Assembly: GCA_963730995.1 (NCBI GenBank)
Contig: CAVSUB010000001.1
Span: 992,001 to 1,056,000 of the forward strand
DNA: 64,000 bases
Source: CAVSUB01 sp963730995
Lineage (GTDB): Bacteria; Acidobacteriota; Vicinamibacteria; Vicinamibacterales; 2-12-FULL-66-21
Direction: 5' to 3'
The position numbers and the translations under genes are program-made. Of the stretch, positions 7,662 through 17,554 are shown one piece after another. The notes under the pieces were generated by a model, which worked only from the letters and a program-made list of their open reading frames with translations, was not told where the DNA came from and ran no database searches. Each line of letters starts with the position of its first letter. Position 1 is the stretch's first letter.

Positions 7662-9757
7662 CGGACTCGGAACTCCACCTCGCGCTTGGCTTTTCCGCCA
7701 TCAGTCAAGAGGGTCTCCGCCTCGACCCGCAGGACGTAGCGACCGGGGGCCAGCGCCCTTCGTTTCGATCGCGGTCGAGTAGCCGTACCCGCCCTTCGCG
7801 CCCTGCAGCTCGTCGCTCTTCCGCTCGTCACCTGCGGTGTAGACCACTTTTCCATCGTCCGCGATCACCGACGTCTTGATCGCGACGCGATGCGCCACCT
7901 TCGTCTGATTGTCGTAGACCTCCGTGAAGAGCGCCAGCGTGTCTCCGCGTGGAAAGTCGCGGATCGTCGTCGGGGGCGCCGGCAGCACGGTCTTGAATTC
8001 CGGGTCAGGATTCGCAGTCGGAATCTGATTGCCCGCTGCCGAGGCGATCAGAATCCCGCTCATCGACAGCGGGTCCTTCGGGAAGTCCGGGACCGCCAGA
8101 TCGTAGAGGACCGAACCGGTAGCTCCGCGTGCCGCCGTCCCGCACGCCGACGCGGAGCTGGAAGTTGCCCGGCGGCAGCTCGAGGCGGCGCGAGATCCGG
8201 ATGCCTGCGCGAGACACGGTCTCCCGGGTCTGCGGCTTGAGCTTGAGCTGCACGACATCCCGGCCGCCGTCCTTGATCTTGGCGTCTCTGTCGATCGCGA
8301 TCACGCTTATCTCGACGTCGTCCGCGAAGAGCCCGTTCTGCTCGGCGAAGGACAGGCCGCGACCCTCGATTTCGATCGTCACGGCAATCGAGGCGTTCGG
8401 GGCAGTTCCCTTGAATGGCGCCGCGAACACGCTCAGGGCAAGGCCGCTGATCGGAATCGGGCTGTCGAGCGCCTCTCGCAGCGCCGGCGAAGTCTTGGTG
8501 TTGGCCAGCGTTGTCGTCGACTGCGCCTTGCCCTTGGGCGCGGTGTAGCCCTTGCGAGCCCGGACGGTCAAGCCCGGACGCTTCACGCGGACTTGCACGC
8601 GCCGGAAGCGGCCATCGCGCCGGGTGTCGCTCGAGTAGTACCCGAGCAGGTAGTAGCCGCTGTTGTCCTGGATGATGTGGCCGAAGGCCTCACGGAAGTC
8701 GTTCCGGTTGACGGCCGCGAATCCGCCAGTCTCTTCGGAGATCGTCCGCAGGCTGTCCTGCGATCGTCGGAGCTCGTCGCTGAGCGACGCGTAGCCCAGG
8801 CCGAGCGTCGGATCGTTGGGAACCGCGGTGATGTCGATCCCTTCGTCGCTCAGGCCGCTGAGGCCCCGCGGATCGACGCCGTAGAAGCTGACGTTGGCGC
8901 GCGTGGCCGCGGCAATCGCCGCCAGCATCTCGTCTCGAAGGTCCGACGCGTAGCGGTTCCCGATCGTGTTGTCGATGTCGTAGTCGATGCCCTCGCTGAA
9001 GTACACAACGGCTTTCCGCCGCCCGCGGACACCCGCAAGGTAGTCGGCAACCTGCCGCAGCGTCGACAGCGTGTTGCGTGCCTTGAAGGCGCGCTCGGCC
9101 TCGCTCAAATCGCGCGGCACCGCCCCCGGATTCGTCTCGCGCTGCATGTAGTAGTCGTCGATCTTGTCGAGCGTGGCGGAGCGAAGCTTCTGGCCGGCGA
9201 AAGTGTTGATCGCCTTCAGCAAGCAGCGTGTGGTTGCTCGTGAACTCCTGGGCCCCATCCTTGCGTGCTCCGGTCTGCACAATCGCCGCGATGTCGTTCG
9301 CGCCGAGATACCGCTCGACGAACAACTTCGCGGCCTGCCGGACTCTGACGCTCCGGCCGAAGTGGGTCTGAAGGTCGTCGAGCACCAGCACGAACACGCG
9401 GCCGTTGAACTCCTTGGCGTTGCTGCGCACGTCCGGCTCGATGGCGGTCGGCGAGTAGAGCGGCGCGTCGGTCCGCTCGATGGGAATGTCGACCATCGAC
9501 AGCACCGACAGGTCCTGAGGCTTGCCTTCCTCGACAACCTCGAAGTCGTCCTTCGTGAGGTCGCGGACGAAGTTGCCCTGCGCGTCGGTGACGATCGCAT
9601 CGATCTCGACGTAGTTGACCTCGACGCGGAAGGTCACCGACGGCCGCTGATCGCTCGGCGCCTGCGGTTGTGGCGGCGGCGGGGCGGGCTGCTGAGCGAG
9701 CAACGGGAAAACGACGAACAGGCTCAGCGCGGCAGACGCGAAAACTCTACGGTGCAT
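7658..9757 (-). CDS. Secreted VWFA-related-domain protein (acidobacterial type), three frameshifts
   Basis: The protein starts with a signal peptide ending near PLLAQQ. It continues with a TonB-plug-like beta stretch (VEIDAIVTDAQGNFVRDLTKDDFEVVEEG) and then a von Willebrand A-like domain (VLVLDDLQTHFG, VVYFSEGID, FYGVDPRG). This is the VWFA-related family largely confined to acidobacteria; its function is unknown and presumably extracytoplasmic binding. Reading must change frame near 9221, 8128 and 7760. All three shifts go in the same direction, consistent with an extra base each. The reconstructed protein is about 700 residues. It is divergent from the M24 peptidase gene with only 78 bases between the starts. 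Confidence 0.8.
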
Positions 9758-9835
9758 GGCTCATTATGGACCGGAGCCACCGCGAACCCCAGACACAAAG
9801 AGCCTCGAGCCGGCAGGTTCTCTTATACTCGTCTG

Positions 9836-11017
9836 ATGCCGCTCGATATACCTGCCGTGCAGCGCGCCCTCGAGCAAGACCACCTCGACGGCTGGCTTCT
9901 CTACGATTTCCAAGGCTCGAACCCGATCGCCACGCGACTGTCAGGGCTTGCGTCCTCGGGAAAGATGACCACACGGCGTTGGTACTATCTGGTCCCGGCG
10001 AGCGGCGAGCCGCGCGCGCTGGTGCATGCCATCGAGCGCTACAACCTCGACGGGCTCCCAGGCTCCAAGCGTCCATATTCAGGGCGCGACCAGCTGACGA
10101 CGGGACTAACAGAACTCCTCCGGGGTATTCGCCGCGTGGCAATGGAGTATTCGCCGAGCAACGCCATCCCGTACGTGTCGCGCGTCGATGCCGGAACCGT
10201 CGAGGCGATCAAGGCGCTGGGCGTGGAGGTCGTCTCTTCGGGCGACCTCATTCAGCGGTTCGAGGCGGTCTGGAGCGACGCAGCCTATGCCACGCACAAA
10301 ACCGCGTCCGAAAAGCTGTACCGGATCAAAGACAACGCGTTCGACCTCATTCGAGAGCGGACGCGATCGGGAACCCGTGTCACGGAGTTCGAGGTGCAGG
10401 AGAAGATGGTGGAGTGGTTCAAGAGCGAGGGGCTCACGAGCCACGATGCACCGAATGTCTCAGCACAGGAAAACGCCGGAAACCCGCACTACAACCCGAC
10501 CCGGGAACACAGCCGCACCATCGGCCGGGACGAACTCGTCCTGATCGACCTCTGGGGCAAGCTCGCCGACCCCGGCGCGGTGTTTGCTGACATCACCTGG
10601 GTGGGCTTCACCGGCGACGCCGTACCGGCCAGGTTTGCGTCAGCCTTTGCGGCGATCGCGGCCGGACGGGACGCCGCCATCGAGCTGGTCGAGACGGCGA
10701 CGAGGGAGGGCCGGGACCTCCGCGGGTTCGAGGTGGACCGGGCCTGCCGGGCGGTAATCGACCGGGCCGGGTTCGGCCCGCAGTTCATCCACCGGACGGG
10801 CCACAGCCTGGGCCGTGAGGTGCATGGCGACGGCGTCCACATGGACGACTACGAAACTCACGATGATCGTCGCCTGATTGCCGGAACCGGCTTTACAATT
10901 GAACCAGGCGTCTATACTGAACAGTTCGGCGTCCGGACCGAGATCAACATGTTCGTGTCCGAGCGCGAAGCCAGGGTCACCGGCCCTCGGCAACAAACCA
11001 TCGTAGCGCTGTCGTAG
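9836..11017 (+). CDS. M24-family metallopeptidase (Xaa-Pro aminopeptidase / prolidase-like)
   Basis: 393 residues with an N-terminal creatinase-like domain and a C-terminal pita-bread catalytic domain. Metal ligands can be traced: Asp in LIDLWGK, Asp in ADITWVG, His in HRTGHSLGREVHG, Glu in TIEPGVYTE and Glu in RTEINMF. The known role is removal of an N-terminal residue next to proline or cleavage of X-Pro dipeptides; the exact substrate cannot be read. No signal peptide is seen, so it is cytoplasmic. The ATG at 9836 lies seven bases after a TATACT box (9824-9829), hinting at a leaderless transcript. The longer upstream open frame overlaps the VWFA gene and is not coding. Confidence 0.88.
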   Translation: MPLDIPAVQRALEQDHLDGWLLYDFQGSNPIATRLSGLASSGKMTTRRWYYLVPASGEPRALVHAIERYNLDGLPGSKRPYSGRDQLTTGLTELLRGIRRVAMEYSPSNAIPYVSRVDAGTVEAIKALGVEVVSSGDLIQRFEAVWSDAAYATHKTASEKLYRIKDNAFDLIRERTRSGTRVTEFEVQEKMVEWFKSEGLTSHDAPNVSAQENAGNPHYNPTREHSRTIGRDELVLIDLWGKLADPGAVFADITWVGFTGDAVPARFASAFAAIAAGRDAAIELVETATREGRDLRGFEVDRACRAVIDRAGFGPQFIHRTGHSLGREVHGDGVHMDDYETHDDRRLIAGTGFTIEPGVYTEQFGVRTEINMFVSEREARVTGPRQQTIVALS

Positions 11018-11062
11018 ATTTGTTTGACGAGAACCTCCGGCATCATCCGAGTGGAGCACACG

Positions 11063-12644
11063 ATGTCTACGCGTAAGACGACACTTTTCTATACCATCCT
11101 CATCGCCGTCGCGTCGGCCGCCGTCGGAATGGTCATCGCGTCGCAGTGGGGTCTTCCCCAGGCGTCGTCCGCCCAGTCGGTCGGAGTGCCCGCGATGAAC
11201 AGCGCGCCTCTCTCCGGCGCCATTGATTCCGCAACCTTCCGGAACATCGCCAAGGCGCAGGTGCCGACGGTCGTGAACATCACGACGTCCGCCCATCTGC
11301 GCGGGCCGGGACATGAGCGACAATCTCGGCGGCGACGACCTTCTCCGGCGGTTCTTCGGCGGCCAGCTTCCGCCTCAGGGCCAGGGTCAGGGTCAGGGCC
11401 GCAACCCCCGCGGACGCCAGCTGCCGAGAGATGAAGACGACGGCCCGGTGACGCAGGGGACGGGCAGCGGCTTCATCATCGACAAGAGCGGGCTCATCCT
11501 CACCAACAATCACGTCGTCGAGGACGCGGAAGACATCCGGGTGAGCATGTTCGGCGGTGGCCGGACGGAAAGCTACGCCGCGAAAGTCGTCGGGCGCGAC
11601 ACGCTGACCGATTGCGCGTTGATTCAGCTGACCGAGATGCCCGGGACGCCGTTGCAGGAAGCCAAGTTCGGGGACTCTGAGCAGATGCAGCCGGGTGACT
11701 GGGTCGTAGCCATCGGGAATCCGTTCAATCTGAGCCACACCGTGACGGTGGGGGTCATCTCGGCGCTCAGCAGGCCACTCGGCGGCGTCAACGGCAGGCG
11801 GCAGAACATGCTGCAGACCGACGCGGCGATCAATCCAGGGAATTCGGGTGGGCCGCTCCTGAACGTCCGCGGCGAGGTTGTCGGGATGAATACCGCAATC
11901 TATACCGACGCCGCGCGGGCGGCGAACATCGGTATCGGGTTCGCGACACCAATCAACGGCATTCGCGATCTGCTCCCGCAGCTTCGCATCGGAAAGATCA
12001 CGCGCGGTGTCATCGGCGTCGAAGTCGCCGTCGATCCGCTCTCGAAGCAGGTCGCGAAGGGCCTCGGCCTGCCGGACACGAATGGAGCGCTCCTGAGCAA
12101 AGTGCGGCCGGGCGGACCAGCGGCCAAGGCCGGACTCGAGCCCGGTGACGTCATCGTGGACTTCAACGGACGTCCCGTGAAGGACAGCGACGCGCTCGTG
12201 GCAATGGTCGTCACCACGAAGCCTGGCACCAGCGTGCCCATCACGATCTATCGCTCGAAGGAGCGGAAAGCGCTGAACCTCACCGTCGACGAGCTCGATC
12301 TGGCGGCCGAACAGGGGCAGCAGGCGTCGCGTGAAGAGCCGCAAAGCACACCGTCCGCTACCGGCTTCGGTATGGAGGTCGACGCGGTCACGACCGATGT
12401 CGCTCAGGAGCTCGGGCTGGCGCGCGGCCAGGGCGGCGCGATTGTGACGCGCGTCGAGCGGAACAGCCCGGCGTCGAACGCCGGCCTCTTCCCGAACGAC
12501 GTCATCCTGAAGGTGAACGGTCAGGCTGTGACAAGCGTGAGCCAGGTCACGCGCGAACTGCAGCGTGCGGGCTCGGGCGACACGGTCTTCCTGCTCGTCT
12601 GGCGTAACGGGGGTCAGGTCTTCGTGCCGATGACGAAACGATAG
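11063..12644 (+). CDS. htrA: HtrA/DegQ-type periplasmic serine protease with two PDZ domains, one frameshift
   Basis: Degrades or refolds damaged envelope proteins. After a single N-terminal membrane anchor or signal (residues 8-26) the frame shifts once near 11310. Translation then resumes at NLGGDDLLRRFFGG. The catalytic triad is complete: His in TNNHVVEDAED, Asp in DTLTDCALIQL and Ser in NPGNSGGPLLN. Two PDZ domains follow (GLPDTNGALLSKVRPGGPA and GGAIVTRVERNSPASNAG). A GGAG sequence at 11053-11056 precedes the ATG. The shift fits one extra base in a GGGCCGGG run and is probably a sequence error, because both sides are well conserved. Confidence 0.9.
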
Positions 12645-12661
12645 CGTCAGTCGGCTCCGGG

Positions 12662-13741
12662 ATGCACAATCCCTTGACGACGATGGTCCGTGAGCGCGGA
12701 CCGATGACGGTCGCGGCGTTCACGGAGCTCGCGCTCTACCATCCTCTTCACGGCTACTACTCGACCAGCCGGCAGCGTTCGGGCGCTGCCGGCGATTTCT
12801 TTACGAGCGTCGACGTCGGTCCGCTGTTCGGCGAGATGCTGGCTGTCCAGATTGCAGAAGTCTGGACCAGGCTGAAGGACCGCCAGACGGGCCACTTCGA
12901 TCTCGTCGAGGCCGGCGCGGGCAATGGACGCCTGACGTGCGACATCCTCGACATCGCGGCCCGGGACTTTCCCGCCCTCTACGACGATTTGCGCGCGACC
13001 CTCGTCGAGCGCGGCGCCCTCGCACGACAGGAAGCGTTCAACACCCTCCGCCAACACGCCGACAGGGTCCGCTCAATAGGGTCAGAGCTTCCCTATGCCA
13101 TCAACGGTGTAGTCATCGCGAACGAGCTGCTGGACGCGTTTCCTGTCCACCTGTTGACGATGACGCCCGACGGCGTTCGGGAGGTCTACATCGCCGCCGA
13201 GGATGGCGGGCTGCGCGAGCGAGTCGGACCGGTGTCGGATCCTCGTCTGGATGCCATCGTGGCTGATAATGACCCGCCGCAGGGCTGGCGAGGTGAGCTG
13301 AGCCTCGATATTCCGGAATGGATCCATCGCGTGGCTTCAGCGCTCGTCCAGGGATGTCTCCTGTGCTTCGACTACGTCTCGTCCGGACATGCCCCCACTC
13401 TGCTCGCCTATTCGCGCCACGTCGGGGGCGGCGCACACTGGCTCGACGCACCGGGCAAGCAGGACATCTCGAGCCACATCGACCTTACCGCCCTGTTCCG
13501 GGCGGCGACCGAAGCCGGACTGCAAGTCGCTGGATGCGTGGATCAAACCTACTTCCTGACCGCACTCGGCCTGCTCGACCGTCTACCGGCCGGCGGCGAC
13601 ATGACGGCGGTCCGTCGGCGGCTCGCCGGGAGAACGCTGATTGCACCTGGGGGGCTGGGGAGCACGATGAAGGTAATCTGCTTCACAAAAGGGGTCGAAG
13701 GGGTTGCATGGCGGGGCTTCGAGGGCGGCCGCCTGACGTAA
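12662..13741 (+). CDS. SAM-dependent methyltransferase, MidA/NDUFAF7 family (DUF185)
   Basis: 359 residues. GYYSTSRQRSGAAGDFFTS near the N-terminus and the SAM-binding glycine loop VEAGAGNGRL are hallmarks of the MidA/NDUFAF7 family. VVIANELLDAFPVHLL is the family's conserved acidic segment. The mitochondrial member methylates an arginine of a complex I subunit; the bacterial substrate is not established. It begins 17 bases after the htrA stop on the same strand and may be cotranscribed with it. No signal peptide or membrane helix is present. The length and the whole motif series look normal and intact. Confidence 0.85.
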   Translation: MHNPLTTMVRERGPMTVAAFTELALYHPLHGYYSTSRQRSGAAGDFFTSVDVGPLFGEMLAVQIAEVWTRLKDRQTGHFDLVEAGAGNGRLTCDILDIAARDFPALYDDLRATLVERGALARQEAFNTLRQHADRVRSIGSELPYAINGVVIANELLDAFPVHLLTMTPDGVREVYIAAEDGGLRERVGPVSDPRLDAIVADNDPPQGWRGELSLDIPEWIHRVASALVQGCLLCFDYVSSGHAPTLLAYSRHVGGGAHWLDAPGKQDISSHIDLTALFRAATEAGLQVAGCVDQTYFLTALGLLDRLPAGGDMTAVRRRLAGRTLIAPGGLGSTMKVICFTKGVEGVAWRGFEGGRLT

Positions 13742-13811
13742 CGACGGCCGAGTTGCTGGCGGCCGATCGCGCCGTGATGGAGTCTCGAGTGGAGCGCGGC
13801 AATCGTTTCGG

Positions 13812-13817
13812 TATAAT
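13812..13817 (+). promoter_or_regulatory. Candidate -10 box upstream of the CYTH gene
   Basis: A perfect TATAAT lies 78 bases before the CYTH start, in the 153-base gap after the methyltransferase gene. The matching -35 region (GTGGAG at 13789-13794) is poor, so this is only a candidate promoter. Confidence 0.3.
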
Positions 13818-13894
13818 CCGGCGCTTGGAGTTGCTCGAATGAGGATCGCAGGGCCGGCCTTCGGTATGGCGAACGCCATTGACCGGGAGATCTC

Positions 13895-14470
13895 ATGAAC
13901 ACTGCGACGTCGGTCGAACGCGAGATCAAGCTTAGGTTCGAGTCGGCTGAGGAAGCGCGAGCGGCCATCATGTCGACAGGCGCAACGCCGCTCCTGGGTC
14001 GACGGCTGCAGGAGGATTCGCTGCTCGATACCAGTGACGAGCAGCTCCGAAAGCGGCGCTGCGTCCTGCGCGTTCGCGTCGAGTGCGGGAAGAGCCGGCT
14101 GACATTCAAAGGGCCGGTCCAGCCGGGCATCATGAAGATACGCGAGGAGCTCGAGACAGTCGTCGGCGACGGCGAGGTCGTTTTGCGAGTGCTCGACGAG
14201 CTCGGGCTCAAGGTGTGGTTCCGCTACGAGAAGTACCGCGAGGAGTTCGCGCACGAGGACGTCATCGTCGCGATCGACGAGACGCCGGTCGGCGTGTTCG
14301 TGGAGATCGAGGGCAGCGAATCCGGAATCGCCTCCATGGCGCACGCGCTTGGCCGCTCGCAGGACGATTACCTCGTCGATTCCTACAGAGCGCTGTTCGT
14401 TCAGCACCTGCGAGCGTCTGGACTGAGCGCCACGGACATGGTCTTCGCCGGTCCGGATGGCGGCGTCTGA
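13895..14470 (+). CDS. CYTH-domain protein (CyaB-like class IV adenylate cyclase / thiamine-triphosphatase fold)
   Basis: 191 residues forming one CYTH triphosphate-tunnel domain. The defining ExExK motif appears as VEREIKLRF (residues 8-16). Further basic and acidic strands of the barrel follow: RRCVLRVRVE, SRLTFKGP, REELE, WFRYEKYREEF and FVEIEG. Family members act on ATP, thiamine triphosphate or inorganic triphosphate with metal ions; the actual activity cannot be told from sequence alone. The GGGAGA at 13885-13890 sits close to the ATG. Its end overlaps the start of the next gene by 14 bases, so the two are probably cotranslated. Confidence 0.82.
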   Translation: MNTATSVEREIKLRFESAEEARAAIMSTGATPLLGRRLQEDSLLDTSDEQLRKRRCVLRVRVECGKSRLTFKGPVQPGIMKIREELETVVGDGEVVLRVLDELGLKVWFRYEKYREEFAHEDVIVAIDETPVGVFVEIEGSESGIASMAHALGRSQDDYLVDSYRALFVQHLRASGLSATDMVFAGPDGGV

Positions 14471-15434
14471 ACTCGAAGCGCCGCCTGCGCTGCTCCTGAC
14501 GGCGGGTCTGGGGACGCGGTTGCGCCCCCTCACCTACGTCCGTGCGAAGCCGGCGGTGCCCGTCAACGGCGACGCGCTCGTCCGGCGAATCCTGATCTGG
14601 CTGACCGGCCACGGCGTTCGCGACGTCGTCCTCAACCTGCATCACAGACCGGAATCGGTGGCGGCGGTCGTGGGAGATGGCTCCGACCTCGGCGTCCGTG
14701 CCAGGTACTCCTGGGAGCAGCCTGTGCTGGGGTCAGCCGGCGGCCCGAGACACGCGCTGCCGCTGCTGACGGAGCGCGGTCGCGAGCAATTCCTCGTCGT
14801 CAACGGCGACACGCTCAGTAGCGTGGACCTGGGGGCCATGCTCCGCGCACACGCCGTTTCGGGCGCTCAGGTGACCATGGCGCTGATTCCCAATCCCAGA
14901 CCCGACAAGTACGGCGGCGTCCGCCTGTCGGACGGCGGATACGTGACTGGTTTCACGAGGGCCGGAGCGCCGGGCGAGTCATTCCACTTCGTGGGCGTGC
15001 AGGTCGCGGAGGCGCGGGCGTTCGCAGTGCTCGACGACGGGACGCCGGCCGAATCGGTGAACATGCTCTACCCACGCCTGCTTGCCGAGGACGCGCGCAG
15101 TGTCGCAGGATTCGTCTCCGGCGCGTCGTTCAGCGATATCGGAACACCGCGCGACTATCTGGAGACGTCGCTCGGGCTGGCAGCCATCGAAGGCGCCCGC
15201 CTGACGGAGGGCCGCAGAATCTCGGTGAGTCCGTCCGCCGATGTGATTCGAACGGCGCTATGGGATGATGTCTCGGTTGGGCCGGATGCCCGCCTCACTG
15301 ACTGCATCGTCTGCGATGGCGTGAGCGTGCCGGCCGGCGCGCGCTACGCTCGCAGCGCGATCGTGAGAGCCGAAGGGATTGTCCCGAACCAGAGGGACCG
15401 CATCGAGGGTGACTTGCTGGTGCGGGACATTTAG
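14457..15434 (+). CDS. murU: Sugar-1-phosphate nucleotidyltransferase, MurU-like
   Basis: 325 residues. The N-terminal nucleotide-binding signature LTAGLGTRLRPLT and the metal-binding VVNGDTLSSVDL are those of NDP-sugar pyrophosphorylases. A partial left-handed beta-helix tail follows (SPSADVIRTALWDDVSVG). It overlaps the CYTH gene by 14 bases. An AmgK-like sugar kinase gene lies 56 bases downstream. In Pseudomonas such a pair makes UDP-MurNAc from recycled MurNAc, so MurU is the best guess by context; mannose-1-phosphate guanylyltransferase is the main alternative. The C-terminal extension is longer than in Pseudomonas MurU, which keeps confidence moderate. Confidence 0.65.
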   Translation: MAASELEAPPALLLTAGLGTRLRPLTYVRAKPAVPVNGDALVRRILIWLTGHGVRDVVLNLHHRPESVAAVVGDGSDLGVRARYSWEQPVLGSAGGPRHALPLLTERGREQFLVVNGDTLSSVDLGAMLRAHAVSGAQVTMALIPNPRPDKYGGVRLSDGGYVTGFTRAGAPGESFHFVGVQVAEARAFAVLDDGTPAESVNMLYPRLLAEDARSVAGFVSGASFSDIGTPRDYLETSLGLAAIEGARLTEGRRISVSPSADVIRTALWDDVSVGPDARLTDCIVCDGVSVPAGARYARSAIVRAEGIVPNQRDRIEGDLLVRDI

Positions 15435-15490
15435 GAGCGACTCTTGAATCGCCCTGCAATCTGCATCCAGGACTGTGTTGTCAGGCCCAA

Positions 15491-16513
15491 ATGACTACTG
15501 AGAAAATCGCCCTTGCCGATCCACGCCAGCGGATTGATGCATATCTGCTGCAGAGCGGGCTCGCGACGCGCGCGCCGCGGGTCGTGCCCTTGACCGGCGA
15601 CGCTTCCGATCGACGGTACTTCCGGATCCTGCTCCAGGATGCGTCGTCGATCGTGCTCTCGCTCTACGCGGCGCCGTTCGACTTCGAGACGCTGTCGTTC
15701 GTCAATGTCTCGCGGCTGCTGTCCCAGATGCCGGTGCCCATTCCGACACTTCTCGGCCACGCGGACGATCTGGGTGTGCTGGCGCAGGAGGATCTCGGCG
15801 ACGTGACGTTGCAGGCGCATCTCGGCGCGGCGACACCGAGCGAGCACGCCGCGCTCTACCGTCAAGCCGTGTCGCTCATTGCGACGATGCAGAAACGAGG
15901 CGCCGAGCTGGCCTCGAACGAATATCTGCCATACGGCATCGCGTTCGATGTGGAGAAGCTGACCTGGGAGCTCGACTTCTTCACTCGTCATTTCATCGAG
16001 GCGTATCGCGGTGTCACGATTCCGGCGGCCAGTCGTGGAGCCCTCAAGGAAGAATTCGATAGTTTGATCCAGGTGCTGGCCTCGGAACCACGCGTGCTCT
16101 GCCACCGCGACTACCACAGCCGCAACCTGATGCTCCATCAGGGTCAGCTCTACATCATTGACTTCCAGGACGCGCGCATGGGTCCCGACACATACGACCT
16201 CGTGTCGCTCCTGCGCGATTCCTATGTGGATCTCCCGCCGCAAACCGTCGGGGAACTCATCGCGTACTTCCTGGCGCTGAAAGGCTCGAGAGACACGGAA
16301 CAGGAGTTTCGCCCGCGCTTCGATCTGATGGCGCTGCAGCGGAACCTCAAAGCGCTCGGCACGTTCGGCTACCAGACGACGGCGCGGCGGAACCCGGTCT
16401 ACATCCAGTACATCCCGCGAACACTGCGATACGTGCGGGACAATCTGGAGCACCTCCCCAGATTCGGACGTCTGCGCGAGCTGCTGTCAGCGCATGTCGA
16501 GGAGTTCAGATAG
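15491..16513 (+). CDS. amgK: Aminoglycoside-phosphotransferase-fold sugar kinase, AmgK-like
   Basis: 340 residues with a kinase fold. PLTGDASDRRYFR forms the nucleotide loop. VLCHRDYHSRNLMLH holds the catalytic Asp and Asn, and YIIDFQDARMGP holds the metal-binding Asp. These are the exact hallmarks of the AmgK group, which phosphorylates MurNAc and GlcNAc at the anomeric position. Together with the preceding nucleotidyltransferase it would bypass de novo UDP-MurNAc synthesis. This assignment is by motif and context, and other sugar kinases of this fold cannot be excluded. The protein is full length, and a short-period repeat follows its stop. Confidence 0.75.
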   Translation: MTTEKIALADPRQRIDAYLLQSGLATRAPRVVPLTGDASDRRYFRILLQDASSIVLSLYAAPFDFETLSFVNVSRLLSQMPVPIPTLLGHADDLGVLAQEDLGDVTLQAHLGAATPSEHAALYRQAVSLIATMQKRGAELASNEYLPYGIAFDVEKLTWELDFFTRHFIEAYRGVTIPAASRGALKEEFDSLIQVLASEPRVLCHRDYHSRNLMLHQGQLYIIDFQDARMGPDTYDLVSLLRDSYVDLPPQTVGELIAYFLALKGSRDTEQEFRPRFDLMALQRNLKALGTFGYQTTARRNPVYIQYIPRTLRYVRDNLEHLPRFGRLRELLSAHVEEFR

Positions 16514-16523
16514 GCGGATACGT

Positions 16524-16647
16524 GGTCAGGGGTCCGGGATCCGGGATCCGGTCCTTTACTCAATGGCGCGGCTCGTGTGGCCGCGCCGGATCCCCCGGAA
16601 CCTCGGTCGAGGATTTCGGATCCCTGACCACGGACCCCTGATCCCGA
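16524..16647. repeat. Inverted short-period repeat (GGTCCGGGATCC-type) after the kinase gene
   Basis: The left arm (GTCAGGGGTCCGGGATCCGG, from 16525) is answered by CGGATCCCTGACCACGGACC near 16617-16636. A GC-rich stretch between the arms itself contains GGCGCGGC/GCCGCGCC. The pair begins a few bases after the TAG stop and fills most of the 198 bases before the next gene. A TACAAT box near 16669 may be the next gene's -10. Confidence 0.7.
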
Positions 16648-16711
16648 CAGCATTTGCCGTCGTGGTACAATCAGCAGTTCCTTGATCATCCCTGCAATCT
16701 ACTGAGCGGGC

Positions 16712-17554
16712 ATGCGGTTCGGCGTTTCCACACACCTCTATCACGACCGCCGTCTGCAGCGGGACCACCTGGCGCAGGTGGCTGCTTACGGCTTCGAGGC
16801 CATCGAGCTCTTCGCCACGCGCAGTCATTTCGACTATCGGGACGAAGCGGCGATCGACCTCCTGAAACAGTGGCTCGCGGAAACCGGGCTGACGCTCAAC
16901 AGCGTCCATGCGCCGATCACGGATCTCTTCCGAACCGGGGACCGGTGGTCGCCGACCTACTCGAACGCTGTGAACGACCGGAAGCGGCGCGAGGCGGCCG
17001 TCCGGGAAACGGATATAGCGCTGAAGCTCGCGGAGCGGATTCCGTTCGATGTGCTGGTGGTGCATCTCGGAACCCCAACCTCCAGAGAGGTCGCGGGCGA
17101 CAATAATCGGGCGTCGGCGGTCCGCAGCCTCGAGGAGATCTCCAATCTGGCCGGAGCGCGCGGCGTGCGCGTGGCCGTGGAGGTCATTCCGAACAAGCTG
17201 TCGGACGCGGCCGCCCTGGCGACGATGCTCGAACGCGAGATCGACGTACGGCACGCCGGCATCTGCTTCGATTTCGGCCACGCTCACCTCATGGGCGACG
17301 TGGTCGACGCCATCGAGAACGCATCGGAGCACATCATCGCGACGCACGTGCACGACAACCGCGGGAAGGATGACGCTCACCTCGTGCCGGGGCTGGGCAC
17401 GATCGACTGGAACGCGGCGCTGATCGCGATGCAGAAGATCGGCTACATGGGCACGTATCTGATGGAACTGGCCAATACCGGCACACCGGGTGCGGTGCTC
17501 GAGGAGGCCAGACGGGCGCGACAGCGGTTCGAGCGCGCACTCGCACTCCCATGA
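16712..17554 (+). CDS. Sugar phosphate isomerase/epimerase-like TIM-barrel protein
   Basis: 280 residues with the xylose-isomerase-like TIM barrel (AP endonuclease 2 superfamily). Landmarks are the N-terminal MRFGVSTHLYH strand, NSVHAPITD, LVVHLGTP, VAVEVIPN with the metal-binding Glu, ICFDFGHAHL with Asp and His, and HVHDNRGKDDAHLVPGLG. Family members isomerise or epimerise sugars and sugar phosphates, or act as inosose dehydratases; the substrate cannot be deduced. The stop overlaps the asnS start by four bases (ATGA), so the two are translationally coupled even though their functions are unrelated. Confidence 0.8.
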   Translation: MRFGVSTHLYHDRRLQRDHLAQVAAYGFEAIELFATRSHFDYRDEAAIDLLKQWLAETGLTLNSVHAPITDLFRTGDRWSPTYSNAVNDRKRREAAVRETDIALKLAERIPFDVLVVHLGTPTSREVAGDNNRASAVRSLEEISNLAGARGVRVAVEVIPNKLSDAAALATMLEREIDVRHAGICFDFGHAHLMGDVVDAIENASEHIIATHVHDNRGKDDAHLVPGLGTIDWNAALIAMQKIGYMGTYLMELANTGTPGAVLEEARRARQRFERALALP

